Shown here: one piece after another, positions 34,061 to 46,294 of the stretch | How positions within the stretch are numbered: the first letter of the stretch is position 1 | Layout of the letters: every line of letters starts with the position of its first letter | Source: Hyphomicrobiales bacterium | GTDB lineage: Bacteria; Pseudomonadota; Alphaproteobacteria; Rhizobiales; Beijerinckiaceae | Direction: 5' to 3' | Length of the DNA stretch: 64,000 bases | Assembly (NCBI GenBank): GCA_027489955.1 | Contig: JAIXYZ010000013.1 | Location: 930,001-994,000 of the forward strand | Notes under the pieces: model-generated | What the model was told of the DNA's origin: nothing | The model's input: the letters and a program-made list of their open reading frames with translations, nothing else | Databases searched by the model: none | Position numbers and translations under genes: made by a program

Positions 34061-35467
34061 GTGTCAAGCGTGCCAGAGAGGCCGCCCGCGCGCGGGTCGG
34101 TTCTCTATGATCCTAAGATTCGTGCCGTCGCGTACCAGGTCCTGCTGCTCGCAGCGTTGGGCTTCCTGGTCTACAGCGCCACGACGAACGCCATCGAGAA
34201 CCTCAGGGCCGCGAAGATCGCGTCCGGGTTCGACTTCCTTGGCGTCACCGCCGGTTTCGACATCAACCAGAAGCTGATCTATTTCGACGGCGCCGTGTCC
34301 AGCTACGGCCGCGCCTTCTGGGTCGGCCTGCTCAACACGCTGCTCGTCGGCGCGATCGGCATCGTCCTCGCGACGATCCTGGGCTTCATCGTGGGCGTCG
34401 CCCGCCTGTCGCCGAACTGGATCATCTCCAAGATCGCCAAGTGGTACGTCGAGGTCATCCGGAACCTGCCGCTGCTGCTGCAGCTGGTGTTCTGGTACAA
34501 CGCCGTGCTCAAGCCGCTGCCCGAGCCGCGCAATTCCGTCCAGCTCAACGGCATCCGCTTCGGCACGCCGGACTTTGCCGGCATCCTGTGGATGATCATG
34601 GCCTTCGGCCTGTCCTACGCGCTGTATGTCGGCGCCGGACGGATCGGCCGCAACGACACCGAGCGGCAGATCGGCAAGGTCGCCGCCGCCATCGTGGCGG
34701 CTCTCGGCGCCTGGTACCTGCTGCCGGGCATCGGCATCCTGCGCCCGACGGAGGGCGGCCTGTTCTTTCTGAACAATCGCGGCCTCTACATGCCCGAGCC
34801 GATCTTCGACGAGATGGCCAGGCTGCTGCCTCGCATGCTCATAGTGGGCGTTGTCCTCGCTTTCATGTTTCGCCGCTGGGCGCGGCGCCGGCAGTCCGCG
34901 ACCGGGAAGCAATATCCGGTGGGGCTGGTGGCCATCGCCCTGATCCTCGGCTTGCCGGCGCTGACCTGGGCGGCGTTGGCGCTCTTCGACGTCAATCCGG
35001 TGACCTTCCGGTACGCCACGCAGGGGCGCTTCAACCTCACCGGCGGCATGCAGATTTATCCGGAGTTCGTGGCGCTGACCTTCGGGCTCGTGATCTACAC
35101 CGCCGCCTTCATCGCCGAGATCGTCCGCGCGGGCATCATGGCGGTGTCCCGCGGGCAGACGGAGGCCGCCGGCGCGCTGGGCCTGCGGCCCGGCCCGACG
35201 CTGCGGCTCGTGGTGATCCCGCAAGCCATGCGGGTCATCATCCCCCCGCTCACGAGCCAGTACCTGAACCTCGTCAAGAACTCGACGCTCGCGGTCGCCA
35301 TCGGCTACCCCGACCTCGTCCAGATCTTCGCGGGCACCGTTCTCAACCAGACCGGTCAGGCCGTGGAGGTCCTGGCGATCACCATGGCGGTCTACCTGAC
35401 CATCTCGCTGGTCACCTCGGCGGCCATGAACATCTACAATCGCCGCGTGGCGATCGTCGAAAGGTGA
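34061..35467 (+). CDS. aapQ: General L-amino acid ABC transporter permease AapQ
   Basis: Inner-membrane permease of 468 residues. The HisM-type domain includes FWVGLLNTLLVGAIGI, WYVEVIRNLPLLLQ and the cytoplasmic coupling helix EAAGALGLRPGPTLRLVVIPQAMR. A long insert between the two parts of the permease domain (about residues 175-320) carries extra hydrophobic segments, so the protein is larger than the roughly 400 residues of rhizobial AapQ. GTG 34061 start with a GGGAGGGG site. Followed after 4 nt by aapM. Confidence 0.95.
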   Translation: MSSVPERPPARGSVLYDPKIRAVAYQVLLLAALGFLVYSATTNAIENLRAAKIASGFDFLGVTAGFDINQKLIYFDGAVSSYGRAFWVGLLNTLLVGAIGIVLATILGFIVGVARLSPNWIISKIAKWYVEVIRNLPLLLQLVFWYNAVLKPLPEPRNSVQLNGIRFGTPDFAGILWMIMAFGLSYALYVGAGRIGRNDTERQIGKVAAAIVAALGAWYLLPGIGILRPTEGGLFFLNNRGLYMPEPIFDEMARLLPRMLIVGVVLAFMFRRWARRRQSATGKQYPVGLVAIALILGLPALTWAALALFDVNPVTFRYATQGRFNLTGGMQIYPEFVALTFGLVIYTAAFIAEIVRAGIMAVSRGQTEAAGALGLRPGPTLRLVVIPQAMRVIIPPLTSQYLNLVKNSTLAVAIGYPDLVQIFAGTVLNQTGQAVEVLAITMAVYLTISLVTSAAMNIYNRRVAIVER

Positions 35468-35471
35468 TCCC

Positions 35472-37019
35472 GTGACCGACGCAACCCACTCCTTCGTCAG
35501 CCGGACGCCGATCGACCCGGCCCCGCCGCCGGTGCTGGTCGGCGGCCCCATCGCCTGGATCCGCGACAAGCTGTTCTCCAGCGTGCTGAACGCGGTCCTG
35601 ACGCTCATCGGCATCGCGCTCATCTACCTGATCGTCCCGCCGCTGGTGAAATTCCTGATCACCAACGCGGTCTGGACGGGCACCGACCGCGACGCCTGCC
35701 TCAGCGAGCGCGTCGGCTTCCAGGTCGGCGCCTGCTGGGCCTATGTGGCCGACCGCTTCAGCTACTTCGTCTACGGGTCCTATCCCGTGGCGGAGCGCTG
35801 GCGCGTCGACATCGTCTTCGTGCTCGGTGCCATCGGCATCGTCTGGCTGCTCTGGCTGGATGCGCCGCGGCGGGACCTCGGCGCGGGCTATTTCTTCCTC
35901 GCCTTTCCGGTGCTCGGCTTCATCCTGCTCATCGGCGGGGACTACGACTTCAACCGCTTCGTCCTCGGGCGGCTGGCCACGTCCGTCCCGGCGCTTTGGG
36001 CCTGGCCGATCGCGCTGGACTTCGGCTCGGTCAGCTTCGGATCCGGCATAGGGGGGATCATCGGCGGCTTGTTCGAACTGGTAGGTGCGATCCTGTCGCC
36101 CTTCGTCGGCATCCTGGCCAAGCTGCTCGCCCTCGTCCTGTTCCCCTTCGCCATCGTCGGGGCCCAGCTCGTCAAGCTCGGCGGCTCGGCATCCTTCTGG
36201 TCCGACTTCCTGCTGACCGCGGCCATCGTCACCGGCCTGTCGGCGCTCGTCGGCCGCGCCTTCGGCAAGACCCCCCGGGAGGCGACGCTGCCGAGCCTGG
36301 TCATCTTCGCTGGGCTCGGGGTGATGCTCTTTGCCCTGTCCATCGACTGGGGCCTGGAATACGTGCCGACCAACCTGTGGGGCGGCATCCTCGTCACCAT
36401 GGTGGTCTCGCTGGTCGGCATCGTGTTCTCGCTGCCGGTGGGCATCCTGCTAGCCCTCGGCCGGCGCTCGCGCCTGCCGATCATCCGCATGTTCAGCGTC
36501 ATCTTCATCGAGTTCGTCCGGGGCGTGCCGCTCATCACGGTCCTGTTCATGGCGAACACGATGCTGCCGCTGTTCCTGCCGGGCAGCGCCAGCCCCGACC
36601 GCCTCCTGCGCGCGCTGGTGGGCGTCGCCATGTTCGCCTCCGCCTACATGGCCGAGGTGATCCGCGGCGGCCTGCAGGCCATGCCCAAGGGCCAGTACGA
36701 GGGGGCCATGTCGCTGGGCCTGGGCTACTGGCAGATGATGCGCCTCATCATCCTGCCGCAGGCGCTGCGCATCGTGATCCCCGGCATCGTCAACACGTTC
36801 ATCGGGCTGTTCAAGGACACGACGCTGGTCTTCATCGTCGGCATCTTCGACTTCCTGAAGACCATCGACGCGACGCTGGTCGATCCGACCTGGGCCACCC
36901 CGACGAGCCGCTATACGGGCTATGCCTTCGCCGCGATCTTCTATTTCATATGCTGTTACGGGATGTCCCGGTACTCGCTGTCCGTCGAGAGACGCATGGC
37001 GGCCGGGCACAAGAGGTAA
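35472..37019 (+). CDS. aapM: General L-amino acid ABC transporter permease AapM, enlarged
   Basis: Inner-membrane permease of 515 residues, about 130 more than classical AapM (near 384). The HisM-type domain occupies roughly residues 300-505 with [30 protein letters not shown] and coupling helix [24 protein letters not shown]. The N-terminal half has a two-Cys periplasmic loop ([17 protein letters not shown]) and a Gly-rich hydrophobic stretch at about 195-235 ([19 protein letters not shown]) that I do not know from other AapM. Same operon as aapQ and aapP. Confidence 0.93.
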   Translation: MTDATHSFVSRTPIDPAPPPVLVGGPIAWIRDKLFSSVLNAVLTLIGIALIYLIVPPLVKFLITNAVWTGTDRDACLSERVGFQVGACWAYVADRFSYFVYGSYPVAERWRVDIVFVLGAIGIVWLLWLDAPRRDLGAGYFFLAFPVLGFILLIGGDYDFNRFVLGRLATSVPALWAWPIALDFGSVSFGSGIGGIIGGLFELVGAILSPFVGILAKLLALVLFPFAIVGAQLVKLGGSASFWSDFLLTAAIVTGLSALVGRAFGKTPREATLPSLVIFAGLGVMLFALSIDWGLEYVPTNLWGGILVTMVVSLVGIVFSLPVGILLALGRRSRLPIIRMFSVIFIEFVRGVPLITVLFMANTMLPLFLPGSASPDRLLRALVGVAMFASAYMAEVIRGGLQAMPKGQYEGAMSLGLGYWQMMRLIILPQALRIVIPGIVNTFIGLFKDTTLVFIVGIFDFLKTIDATLVDPTWATPTSRYTGYAFAAIFYFICCYGMSRYSLSVERRMAAGHKR

Positions 37020-37024
37020 GCGAT

Positions 37025-37813
<789 letters not shown>

Positions 37814-37855
37814 GAGCCGGCCGGCGGCTCTTGCGCCGCCAAAGTGATCGCGGAC

Positions 37856-37890
37856 AGGAAAAGGGCGGCGTCGCGAGACGCCGCCCTTGA
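37856..37890. terminator. Bidirectional intrinsic terminator between aapP and sseA
   Basis: 10-bp perfect stem GGGCGGCGTC / GACGCCGCCC with a GCGA loop at 37863-37886. The minus strand gives the T-tract TTTTCCT; the plus side has only TTGATCGTT, so it acts best on sseA read-out. Confidence 0.8.
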
Positions 37891-37955
37891 TCGTTCCGGC
37901 CGCCCGACGGGAGTAGCCGCCGCAACCGGTCAGCGCCGCGCGAATGTCGGGCGCG

Positions 37956-38804
37956 TCAATCCTTGCCGGTCGCCACCGGTAGGTCCTGCCGGCTGCCCCA
38001 TTCGGCCCAGGACCCGTCGTAGATGCGCGGGCTCGCCGCCCCCAGCCGCTCGGCCGCGATCGCCACGATGCAGGCGCTGACGCCGGAGCCGCAGCTGGTC
38101 ACCATGGGCTGCGACAGGTCCACGCCGGCCCGGTCGAACGCGGCCTTCAGCTCCGCATCCGGCCGCAGGCGCCCGTCTGCCACGAGTTCGGAATAGGGCA
38201 GGTTGAGGCTTCCCGGCATGTGGCCGGAGCGCACGCCGGGTCTTGGCTCGGCGGCGTCCCCGCGGAAGCGGTCCGCCGGCCGGGCATCGACGACCTGCGC
38301 CGAGCGGCTCGCGAGCGCGTCGCGCACGTCGGTCCAGGGCGCCACGGCCGCGCCGGGATCGCGGGCCGCGAACCGGGCAGGGGGACGCGGCCGGGCAGGG
38401 CCGGTCTCCAGAGGCAGGCCCGCGGCCTTCCACGACGGCAGCCCGCCATCGAGGAGGAACACGGACGACGCGCCGAACTGCCGGAACATCCAGGCCACGC
38501 GCGGCGCGGAGAACAGGCCGATGCCGTCATAGACGACGATGGACATGTCGTCGGCGATGCCGAGCGCCCCCATGTCCCGTCCGAAGGCCTCGGCGGAAGG
38601 CATGGTGTGGGGCAGCCCGGACGAGGCGTCGCTGACCGCATCCAGGTCGAGCCGCACCGCGCCGGGGACGTGACCGGCCAGGAATTCGGCCGCGGGGTCG
38701 CGGGCATGGGCCGGAAGGTACCAGGAACCGTCGACCGCGATGATCCGCGGGTCGCCCAGGTTCTCGGCCAGCCATCCTGCACTGACGAACGGCGTTCCGG
38801 CCAT
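37956..38804 (-). CDS. sseA: 3-mercaptopyruvate/thiosulfate sulfurtransferase
   Basis: A 282-residue two-domain rhodanese. The N-terminal inactive domain holds IIAVDGSWYLP; the C-terminal catalytic domain ends with the active loop SCGSGVSACI, whose CGSGVS form points to mercaptopyruvate as sulfur donor rather than thiosulfate. I start at ATG 38804, 10 nt after the trpE stop; the frame runs upstream into trpE. Third gene of the ppiD-like/trpE/sseA run. Confidence 0.92.
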   Translation of the reverse strand: MAGTPFVSAGWLAENLGDPRIIAVDGSWYLPAHARDPAAEFLAGHVPGAVRLDLDAVSDASSGLPHTMPSAEAFGRDMGALGIADDMSIVVYDGIGLFSAPRVAWMFRQFGASSVFLLDGGLPSWKAAGLPLETGPARPRPPARFAARDPGAAVAPWTDVRDALASRSAQVVDARPADRFRGDAAEPRPGVRSGHMPGSLNLPYSELVADGRLRPDAELKAAFDRAGVDLSQPMVTSCGSGVSACIVAIAAERLGAASPRIYDGSWAEWGSRQDLPVATGKD

Positions 38805-38814
38805 GACTTTGCTC

Positions 38815-40326
38815 CTATTGTCCGCGGCGCGCCCGGCTCGCGAACCGCACCGCCTCGTCGGCGGCACGGAACAGGGCGGCGGCCTTGTTGACGCATTCCT
38901 GATGCTCGGACTGCGGATCGGAATCGTAGACGATCCCGGCGCCCGCCTGAACGTGCATCTGTCCGTCCTTCACCAGGGCGGTCCTGAGCACGATGCAGGT
39001 GTCCATGTCGCCGTTGGCGCCGAAATAGCCGATGCAGCCGCCATAGGGGCCGCGCTTGTCGGCCTCCAGCTCGTCGATGATCTCCATCGCCCGCACCTTG
39101 GGCGCGCCGGAGACGGTCCCGGCCGGAAAGCCCGCCGCCAGCGCGTCGAGGGCGTCGTGGCGTGGGTCGAGCCGCGCCTCGACGTTCGAGACGATGTGCA
39201 TGACCTGGCTGTAGCGCTCGATGAAGAAGGAATCGGTTACGCTGACCGAGCCGATCTGCGCCACGCGGCCGGCATCGTTGCGCCCCAGGTCGAGCAGCAT
39301 GAGGTGTTCGGCGAGTTCCTTCGGATCGGCCAGCAACTCGCTCGCCAGCGCCTCGTCCTCCGCAGGGCTCGCCCCGCGCCGGCGCGTGCCGGCGATCGGG
39401 CGGATCGTGACCTTGCCGTCCCGTACCCGCACCAGGATTTCCGGGCTGGAGCAGACGATCTGGAAATCCAGGAAGTCGAGATAGCAGAGGAACGGCGCGG
39501 GATTGATCCGGCGCAGCGCCCGGTAGAGCGAGAACGGCGACAGCGCGAAGGGCTGGTCGAACCGCTGCGACAGCACGACCTGGAAGATGTCGCCCGCGCG
39601 GATGTAGTCCTTGGCCGCGGCCGTCATCTCGTAGAACCGGTCCGGCGTCATGTTGGACACCGGCGCGCTCTCGAAGGACACGGCCGCGACGTCCTGGGAC
39701 TCGTCGATGACCAGCGGGCTTTCCAGCGCCGCGACGGCCGCCTCGATCCTCTCCAGGGCGGATTCGTACAGGGCCTTGGCCGAGCGCCCGTCCCGGGGAC
39801 GCACCGTCGTGATGATCGACACCTCGTCCCGCACCGCGTCGAACACGACCATGATCGTGGGTCGGATCATGATGGCGTCCGGCACGCCGAGAATGTCCTG
39901 GTTCGGCTGCGGCAGGCGCTCCATCTGGCGCACCATGTCGTAGCCGAGATAGCCGAACAGGCCCGCGGCCATGGGCGGCAGCCTCTCGTCGACCGGCAGC
40001 GCGCTTTCCGCCACCAGCGCCCTCAGGCTCTGGAGCGGGGGAAGCTCCTGCGGGACGAAGGCTCCGCCGTCGCGCGCGATCTCGGCAGCATCGCCCTGGC
40101 AGCGCCAGACGAGGTCGGGCGAAAGGCCGATCATGGAATAGCGGCCGCGCGTGGCGCCGCCTTCAACCGATTCCAGGAGGAACGCGGCGCCGCGAAATGC
40201 CTTGCGCAGCTTCAGATAGGCGGCGACCGGCGTCTCCAGGTCGGCGACCAGCGTGGTGGACAGGACCACGCCCTCGCCGCGCCCCAGCGCCGCGAGGCAA
40301 TCCTGCTCGGAAGGCGTGACCGTCAT
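38815..40326 (-). CDS. trpE: Anthranilate synthase component I
   Basis: Converts chorismate plus ammonia to anthranilate, first step of Trp synthesis. The 503-residue chorismate-binding enzyme shows the Trp-feedback site near the N-terminus (LLESVEGGATRGRYSMIG, the LLES pattern), PIAGTRRRG, ELAEHLMLLDLGRND and GTVSGAPKVRAMEII. It is a separate TrpE, not a TrpEG fusion; trpG is not in the window. Because it starts 4 nt after the ppiD-like stop, there is no room for a trpL attenuator directly upstream. Confidence 0.97.
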   Translation of the reverse strand: MTVTPSEQDCLAALGRGEGVVLSTTLVADLETPVAAYLKLRKAFRGAAFLLESVEGGATRGRYSMIGLSPDLVWRCQGDAAEIARDGGAFVPQELPPLQSLRALVAESALPVDERLPPMAAGLFGYLGYDMVRQMERLPQPNQDILGVPDAIMIRPTIMVVFDAVRDEVSIITTVRPRDGRSAKALYESALERIEAAVAALESPLVIDESQDVAAVSFESAPVSNMTPDRFYEMTAAAKDYIRAGDIFQVVLSQRFDQPFALSPFSLYRALRRINPAPFLCYLDFLDFQIVCSSPEILVRVRDGKVTIRPIAGTRRRGASPAEDEALASELLADPKELAEHLMLLDLGRNDAGRVAQIGSVSVTDSFFIERYSQVMHIVSNVEARLDPRHDALDALAAGFPAGTVSGAPKVRAMEIIDELEADKRGPYGGCIGYFGANGDMDTCIVLRTALVKDGQMHVQAGAGIVYDSDPQSEHQECVNKAAALFRAADEAVRFASRARRGQ

Positions 40327-40330
40327 GGCG

Positions 40331-42223
40331 TCAGCCGTCCGTGCCGCCGGTGGCGGTGCGCAGGGACTGCTGGTTCACCGTCAGGCCATAGGCCTTCTGA
40401 AGGCCGACGACATATTCGGACAGGTAATCGTCCGAGATCGCCTCGCGCAGGCGGGCCTCCAGGGTCGTCGCCTCCTGCGTGGTGCGGACCAGCGGCGGCA
40501 CGCTGGCGCTCTCCACCAGGAAGACCACGCGGTCCGCGCCCATGGCCGCGCTGCCGGCCTTGCCGACGCGGGTGGCGAAGACCTGGGTGGTCACGTTGAC
40601 GGGAAGGCCGGCGCTGGCCGCGCGCGCCACGTCGGTGGCCTGGCGGGCCTCGAGCCCGGCCTGCTGCGCGACGGTCGCCATCGGCGTGCCCTTGTCGAGC
40701 TCGGCGACGAGCGCGCGGGCGCGCTCGGACAGCCGGCGGCTGACCTCGTCCTCGCGCCATTGCCGCTCCACCGTGGCGCGAACCTCCTCGAAGGCGCGCT
40801 CGCGGGCGGGCTCGATCGCGGCGATCTCGAACCAGAGATAGCCGCCGTCGCTCAGCCGCAGGGACTCGTTGTCGACGCCGACGTCGGAATTGAAGATCGC
40901 CTGCAACACGCCCGCGCGGTCGGGAATGTCCGCCACCGGGGCGAAGGCCTTGTCGAAGCCCTGGGCATCGACGGCCGGGATCTGGCGGAGCGTCAGGCCG
41001 AGATCCTGCGCGATCTGCGCCAGCGGCCGGGCGGAGAGGCGCTGGTCCTCCACCTTGTCGTGCAGCTCCGTGACGGTCGAGCGGGCGCGCTCGGCGGCGA
41101 TCTGGCCCTTGATCTCGGCCGCGACCTCCTCGAAGGCCCGCACGCCGCCCGGCGCGATGCCGGAGACGCGCGCCACCGTGAAGCCGAAGCGGCCGGAGAT
41201 CGGCTCGCTTACCTGGCCCTCGGCCAGGGCGAAGGCGGCGTCGCGCACCGCGGGGTCGAAGATGTCGGCTCCCGTGACGGTGCCCAGATCGGTAACGCCC
41301 AGCTGGCCGGCGGCCTGCTCCAGCGTCTCGCCGGCCTTCACCTTGGCGGCGGCCTCGCGGGCCGCGTCCTCGCTGGGGAAGACGACGATCTGGATCGCGC
41401 GGCGCTCCGGCGAGGTGAACCTCGCATCCTTGACCCGGTCGTAATAGGCGCGGGCATCGGCGTCCGACACATCCTGCGGCCGCGTCACCGAGGCGGGCGT
41501 GACCGTCAGGACCGCAACGTTGCGGTATTCGGGGGCGCGGAAGGCGGCCTTGCGCGCCTCGAAGAACGACTTGAGGGTCGCATCGTCGGGCGCGGCGAGC
41601 TCGCCGGCGGCCGAGGCGGGCAGGGTGACATAGGAAATCGTGCGCCGCTCCGCGCCGTAGCGCTGGATCGCCTCCAGCATCGCGATCGGCGGTTGCGCGC
41701 CGCCGGAAATGGCCTCGGCAAGATGCAGCCGCACGACCGACTGCTGCTGCGCCCGCAGGAAGCCCGCCTCGCTGAGATTGTTCTCGCGCAGCAGGTTGAC
41801 GAAACGCTCGCGGTCGAACGCCCCGTTGGCGCCGGCGAAGGCCGGGTTGGTGACGACGCTCTGCACGACCGTCGCCTCGGAGATGCTCAGGCCATGGCGG
41901 CGGGCGTATTCGTCGAGCGAGGCTTCCGTGACCAGGCGGCCGAAGACCTGCTGGTCGATGCCCCGGGCCCGCGCCTCGGCGGGCGTAATGGCCCGGCGCG
42001 ACTCCCGGATGAGGCGCTGGATCTCGGTCTGGTAGGCGCTGCGGACCGCTTCCTGGCTGATATCCGTCGAGCCGACGCTGGCCACGTTGTTGCGCCCGTA
42101 GCCGCCGCGGAAGATGTCGCCGATGCCCCAGATGGCGAAGGACAGGATGAGGAACCCGAAGAGGATGGATACGACGAGCTTGCCGATCCAGCTCTGACCG
42201 AGTCTGCGCATGCCTTGCATCAT
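40331..42223 (-). CDS. PpiD/SurA-type periplasmic peptidyl-prolyl isomerase
   Basis: A 630-residue membrane-anchored chaperone. One N-terminal helix (WIGKLVVSILFGFLILSFAIWGIGDIF) anchors it, the SurA-N-like region follows (QEAVRSAYQTEIQRLI), and a parvulin domain is at about 245-365 (ARAYYDRVKDARFTSPERRAIQIVVF to ISGRFGFTVARV). Helps fold outer-membrane and secreted proteins near the Sec exit. First gene of the operon with trpE and sseA; divergent from tpiA. ATG 42223 has AAGGAA upstream. Confidence 0.93.
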   Translation of the reverse strand: MMQGMRRLGQSWIGKLVVSILFGFLILSFAIWGIGDIFRGGYGRNNVASVGSTDISQEAVRSAYQTEIQRLIRESRRAITPAEARARGIDQQVFGRLVTEASLDEYARRHGLSISEATVVQSVVTNPAFAGANGAFDRERFVNLLRENNLSEAGFLRAQQQSVVRLHLAEAISGGAQPPIAMLEAIQRYGAERRTISYVTLPASAAGELAAPDDATLKSFFEARKAAFRAPEYRNVAVLTVTPASVTRPQDVSDADARAYYDRVKDARFTSPERRAIQIVVFPSEDAAREAAAKVKAGETLEQAAGQLGVTDLGTVTGADIFDPAVRDAAFALAEGQVSEPISGRFGFTVARVSGIAPGGVRAFEEVAAEIKGQIAAERARSTVTELHDKVEDQRLSARPLAQIAQDLGLTLRQIPAVDAQGFDKAFAPVADIPDRAGVLQAIFNSDVGVDNESLRLSDGGYLWFEIAAIEPARERAFEEVRATVERQWREDEVSRRLSERARALVAELDKGTPMATVAQQAGLEARQATDVARAASAGLPVNVTTQVFATRVGKAGSAAMGADRVVFLVESASVPPLVRTTQEATTLEARLREAISDDYLSEYVVGLQKAYGLTVNQQSLRTATGGTDG

Positions 42224-42373
42224 GGTCGGCGCGTTCCTTCTTCCCGTTTGTGCCGGCGCCCGAAGCGGCCCGGCGCGACAGCGCTCCCCTTACAGCATAG
42301 GAGGGCGCGATTGCCAGCGTCGTAGCGCTCTGGTAGCGCCTCGACGCCGATCGCATCACGGAGACAGGACCCC

Positions 42374-43141
42374 ATGGCCGCTGCCAAGCCGCGCCCGCTC
42401 GTCGCGGGCAACTGGAAGATGAACGGGCTCAGGCGCTCTCTCGCCACCCTGGATGCGGTCGCCGCCGGCTACGACGCTTCCCTGAAGGCCCGCGCCGACC
42501 TGCTCGTCTGCCCGCCGGCGACGCTGCTGTCGGCCTTCGCCCAGCGCGCCGTCGGCACGCGGGTCGCCATCGGCGGGCAGGACTGCCATGCGCGCGAAGC
42601 CGGCGCCTATACGGGCGAGATCTCGGCCGAGATGCTGGCCGATGCCGGAGCGAGCGCGGTGATCCTCGGTCATTCCGAGCGCCGGCAATACTTCCTGGAG
42701 ACCGACGCCATCGTGGCGGAGAAGACGCTGGCCGCCTGGCGGGCCGGGCTCGTCGCCATCGTCTGCGTCGGGGAGACGCAGGCCGAGCGCGAGGCGGGCA
42801 AGACGCTCTCGGTCGTGCGCCGCCAGCTGCGCCGGTCCATTCCGGCCGGCGCGACCCCCGCCAACCTCGTCGTGGCCTACGAGCCGGTCTGGGCGATCGG
42901 CACCGGCCTGACGCCGACCGCGCGGGACGTCGCCGAGGTGCACGCGCTGATCCGCGGCGACCTGCGCCGCATCGTCGGCGCGGCCGCGGCCGGCCAGGTC
43001 CGCATCCTCTACGGCGGTTCGGTGAAGCCCTCCAACGCCGCCGAGCTCATGGGCGTGGACAATGTCGACGGCGCACTCGTCGGCGGCGCCAGCCTCAAGG
43101 CCGAGGACTTCCTGGGCATCGCGGCCGCCTACCGCGACTGA
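42374..43141 (+). CDS. tpiA: Triose-phosphate isomerase
   Basis: Interconverts dihydroxyacetone phosphate and glyceraldehyde-3-phosphate. 255 residues, TIM barrel: substrate Asn/Lys in GNWKMNG, catalytic His100 in ILGHSERR, catalytic Glu in [11 protein letters not shown], phosphate loop [10 protein letters not shown]. All catalytic residues intact. Precedes secG and pyrG, a widespread order in this class. Confidence 0.97.
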   Translation: MAAAKPRPLVAGNWKMNGLRRSLATLDAVAAGYDASLKARADLLVCPPATLLSAFAQRAVGTRVAIGGQDCHAREAGAYTGEISAEMLADAGASAVILGHSERRQYFLETDAIVAEKTLAAWRAGLVAIVCVGETQAEREAGKTLSVVRRQLRRSIPAGATPANLVVAYEPVWAIGTGLTPTARDVAEVHALIRGDLRRIVGAAAAGQVRILYGGSVKPSNAAELMGVDNVDGALVGGASLKAEDFLGIAAAYRD

Positions 43142-43148
43142 CCGGCCC

Positions 43149-43167
43149 GGCGGGGTAGCGCCCCGCC
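43149..43167 (+). other. Stem-loop between tpiA and secG
   Basis: 7-bp stem GGCGGGG / CCCCGCC with loop TAGCG, no T-tract. Probably an mRNA 3' structure, not a terminator. Confidence 0.5.
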
Positions 43168-43242
43168 GCCACCCGTGCTAGAGGCGCGGCCGAAGCGGAA
43201 TGCCCCGTGCAATCGCGCGCGGCTGCACCTATCTGTGGGACC

Positions 43243-43626
43243 ATGCAGCAAGTTCTCATCGTCATCCATCTCATCATCGTCCTCGCGCTGGTCGGCGTCG
43301 TGCTGCTCCAGCGCTCGGAGGGCGGCGGCCTCGGCATGGGTGGGGGCGGCGTCTCGGGCTTCATGACCGGGCGGAGCCAGGCCAACGCGCTGACCCGCGC
43401 GACCGCCATCCTCGCGGCCATGTTCTTCACCACGAGCCTCGTCCTTGCGGTCATGGCGACCTCGGGACGCGCGCCCTCGGCCATCTTCAACGCCCCGGCC
43501 TCCGCGCCGTCGGCGCCCGCAGGCCAGGGCGGCCAGCAGGGCGGCGGCGTGCTGGACCAGCTGCGGCAGCTCCAGCCTCCGGCTCCCTCGGCGCCGGCGG
43601 CCCCGGAAGCGCCCACCTCCCGCTAG
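43243..43626 (+). CDS. secG: Preprotein translocase subunit SecG
   Basis: A 127-residue inner-membrane protein of the Sec translocon. Two membrane helices (VLIVIHLIIVLALVGVVLLQ and ATAILAAMFFTTSLVLAVMA) flank the Gly-rich loop EGGGLGMGGGGVSGFMTGR, the SecG signature. A Pro/Ala/Gln-rich C-terminal tail of about 45 residues is usual in alphaproteobacteria. ATG 43243 starts the first helix. Confidence 0.95.
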   Translation: MQQVLIVIHLIIVLALVGVVLLQRSEGGGLGMGGGGVSGFMTGRSQANALTRATAILAAMFFTTSLVLAVMATSGRAPSAIFNAPASAPSAPAGQGGQQGGGVLDQLRQLQPPAPSAPAAPEAPTSR

Positions 43627-43649
43627 CGGCAGGCAGGCACGCGACGATC

Positions 43650-43676
43650 GGGCCGGTTCGCCGGCCCTTTCTCTTT
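43650..43676 (+). terminator. Intrinsic terminator after secG
   Basis: 7-bp stem GGGCCGG / CCGGCCC with a TTCG tetraloop, then TTTCTCTTT. Separates secG from pyrG. Confidence 0.85.
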
Positions 43677-43737
43677 GGGGCGAGCGCGGGAAGGACCCTG
43701 TGGACGGGGCTTCCTCAAGCTCGCCGAATCGGCATGA

Positions 43738-45387
<1,650 letters not shown>

Positions 45388-45400
45388 CGGGGGCCGGCCG

Positions 45401-46177
45401 TCAGCGGCCGAGCGTCCTCAGCCAGTCCATGACCGCCCCGGAGGACGAGCCGAGCGCCGTCCGCCCGTCGCCGTTGACCACCACATAGGCGCTGCGCGGG
45501 TTGCGCAATTGCTGGAAGCCATAGGCGCGGCCGCGCTGCGTGGTGTCGCTCGCCCCCGCCACCCAGAGCATGGGCGCCTCGAGCCGGGCCGCGTTCTCCT
45601 GCACGTTCGTCAGGCCCGCGGGATCGAAATAGCTCGCATAGATGCGCGGCGTGGTCCGGATCGGAACCGGCCGCCGTCCGTCGACATCGGCGAAGGTCGA
45701 AGCCTGCTCGGCGCGCGGGGTCCGCAGCGCGCCCAGGGCCTCCTCGAGGCTGGCCGCGATATCCGGCCGCTGCGCCAGCATATCGGGATAATGGCTCATG
45801 GAGATCGCGAAGGCGCCCTCCACCGTGCGGCGGGCCGCATAGGCGAGGGCGGCATTCGCGCCGAAGCCGTGGCCGCCGATGAACACCGCGCTCGCCCCGT
45901 TGCGCCGCAGCGTCTCGACGACCTTGTCGAGCGCCACCAGACACGTGGCCAGGTCGTCGTCCATGCGCCGCCGGTCGGACCAGCACATTTCCGGCACGCT
46001 CACCCGGTAGCCCGCGCTGGACAGCGATCCCGCCAGGGTGCCGAGCGTGTCGGGCTGGGAATAGCGGTCATGCAGGATGACGAGAGCCGTCGTGCCCCCG
46101 AACGCCAGCGTCGGAACGGCGGCGAACATGAAGGCGAGGGCGGCGATCGCCGCGCGGGTGGGGCGCATGATTCCCAT
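45401..46177 (-). CDS. Secreted alpha/beta-hydrolase-fold protein lacking the nucleophile Ser
   Basis: About 258 residues with a signal peptide ([20 protein letters not shown]). The fold is recognisable: first strand [10 protein letters not shown], nucleophile elbow region [17 protein letters not shown], later [16 protein letters not shown]. The elbow reads G-H-G-F-G, with Gly where the GxSxG serine should be, so it may be non-catalytic, as in DUF3530-type proteins. Several Met codons compete (46231, 46198, 46177, 46168); I choose 46177, a compact signal-peptide start. Function unknown. Confidence 0.72.
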   Translation of the reverse strand: MGIMRPTRAAIAALAFMFAAVPTLAFGGTTALVILHDRYSQPDTLGTLAGSLSSAGYRVSVPEMCWSDRRRMDDDLATCLVALDKVVETLRRNGASAVFIGGHGFGANAALAYAARRTVEGAFAISMSHYPDMLAQRPDIAASLEEALGALRTPRAEQASTFADVDGRRPVPIRTTPRIYASYFDPAGLTNVQENAARLEAPMLWVAGASDTTQRGRAYGFQQLRNPRSAYVVVNGDGRTALGSSSGAVMDWLRTLGR

Positions 46178-46242
46178 GGCGCAAGCCTGCGGCGTCATGG
46201 CTAACCATTCGTGAACGCGGCATGGTTGCACCGCCCGGCCGG

Positions 46243-46270
46243 TTGAACGCGCCCCGCGGCTTGGCTAACA
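46243..46270 (+). promoter_or_regulatory. Candidate promoter of the VOC-DUF350 genes
   Basis: TTGAAC (46243-46248), 16-bp spacer, CTAACA (46265-46270); start near 46277, about 18 nt before the TTG start codon. Confidence 0.4.
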
Positions 46271-46294
46271 CGGACGCCCCGCCGGAGAACCGCC

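Noticed and set aside
40327-40330. trpL-type attenuator before trpE
   Set aside because: Only 4 nt separate trpE from the preceding gene, leaving no leader; if Trp control exists it is elsewhere, e.g. TrpE feedback.
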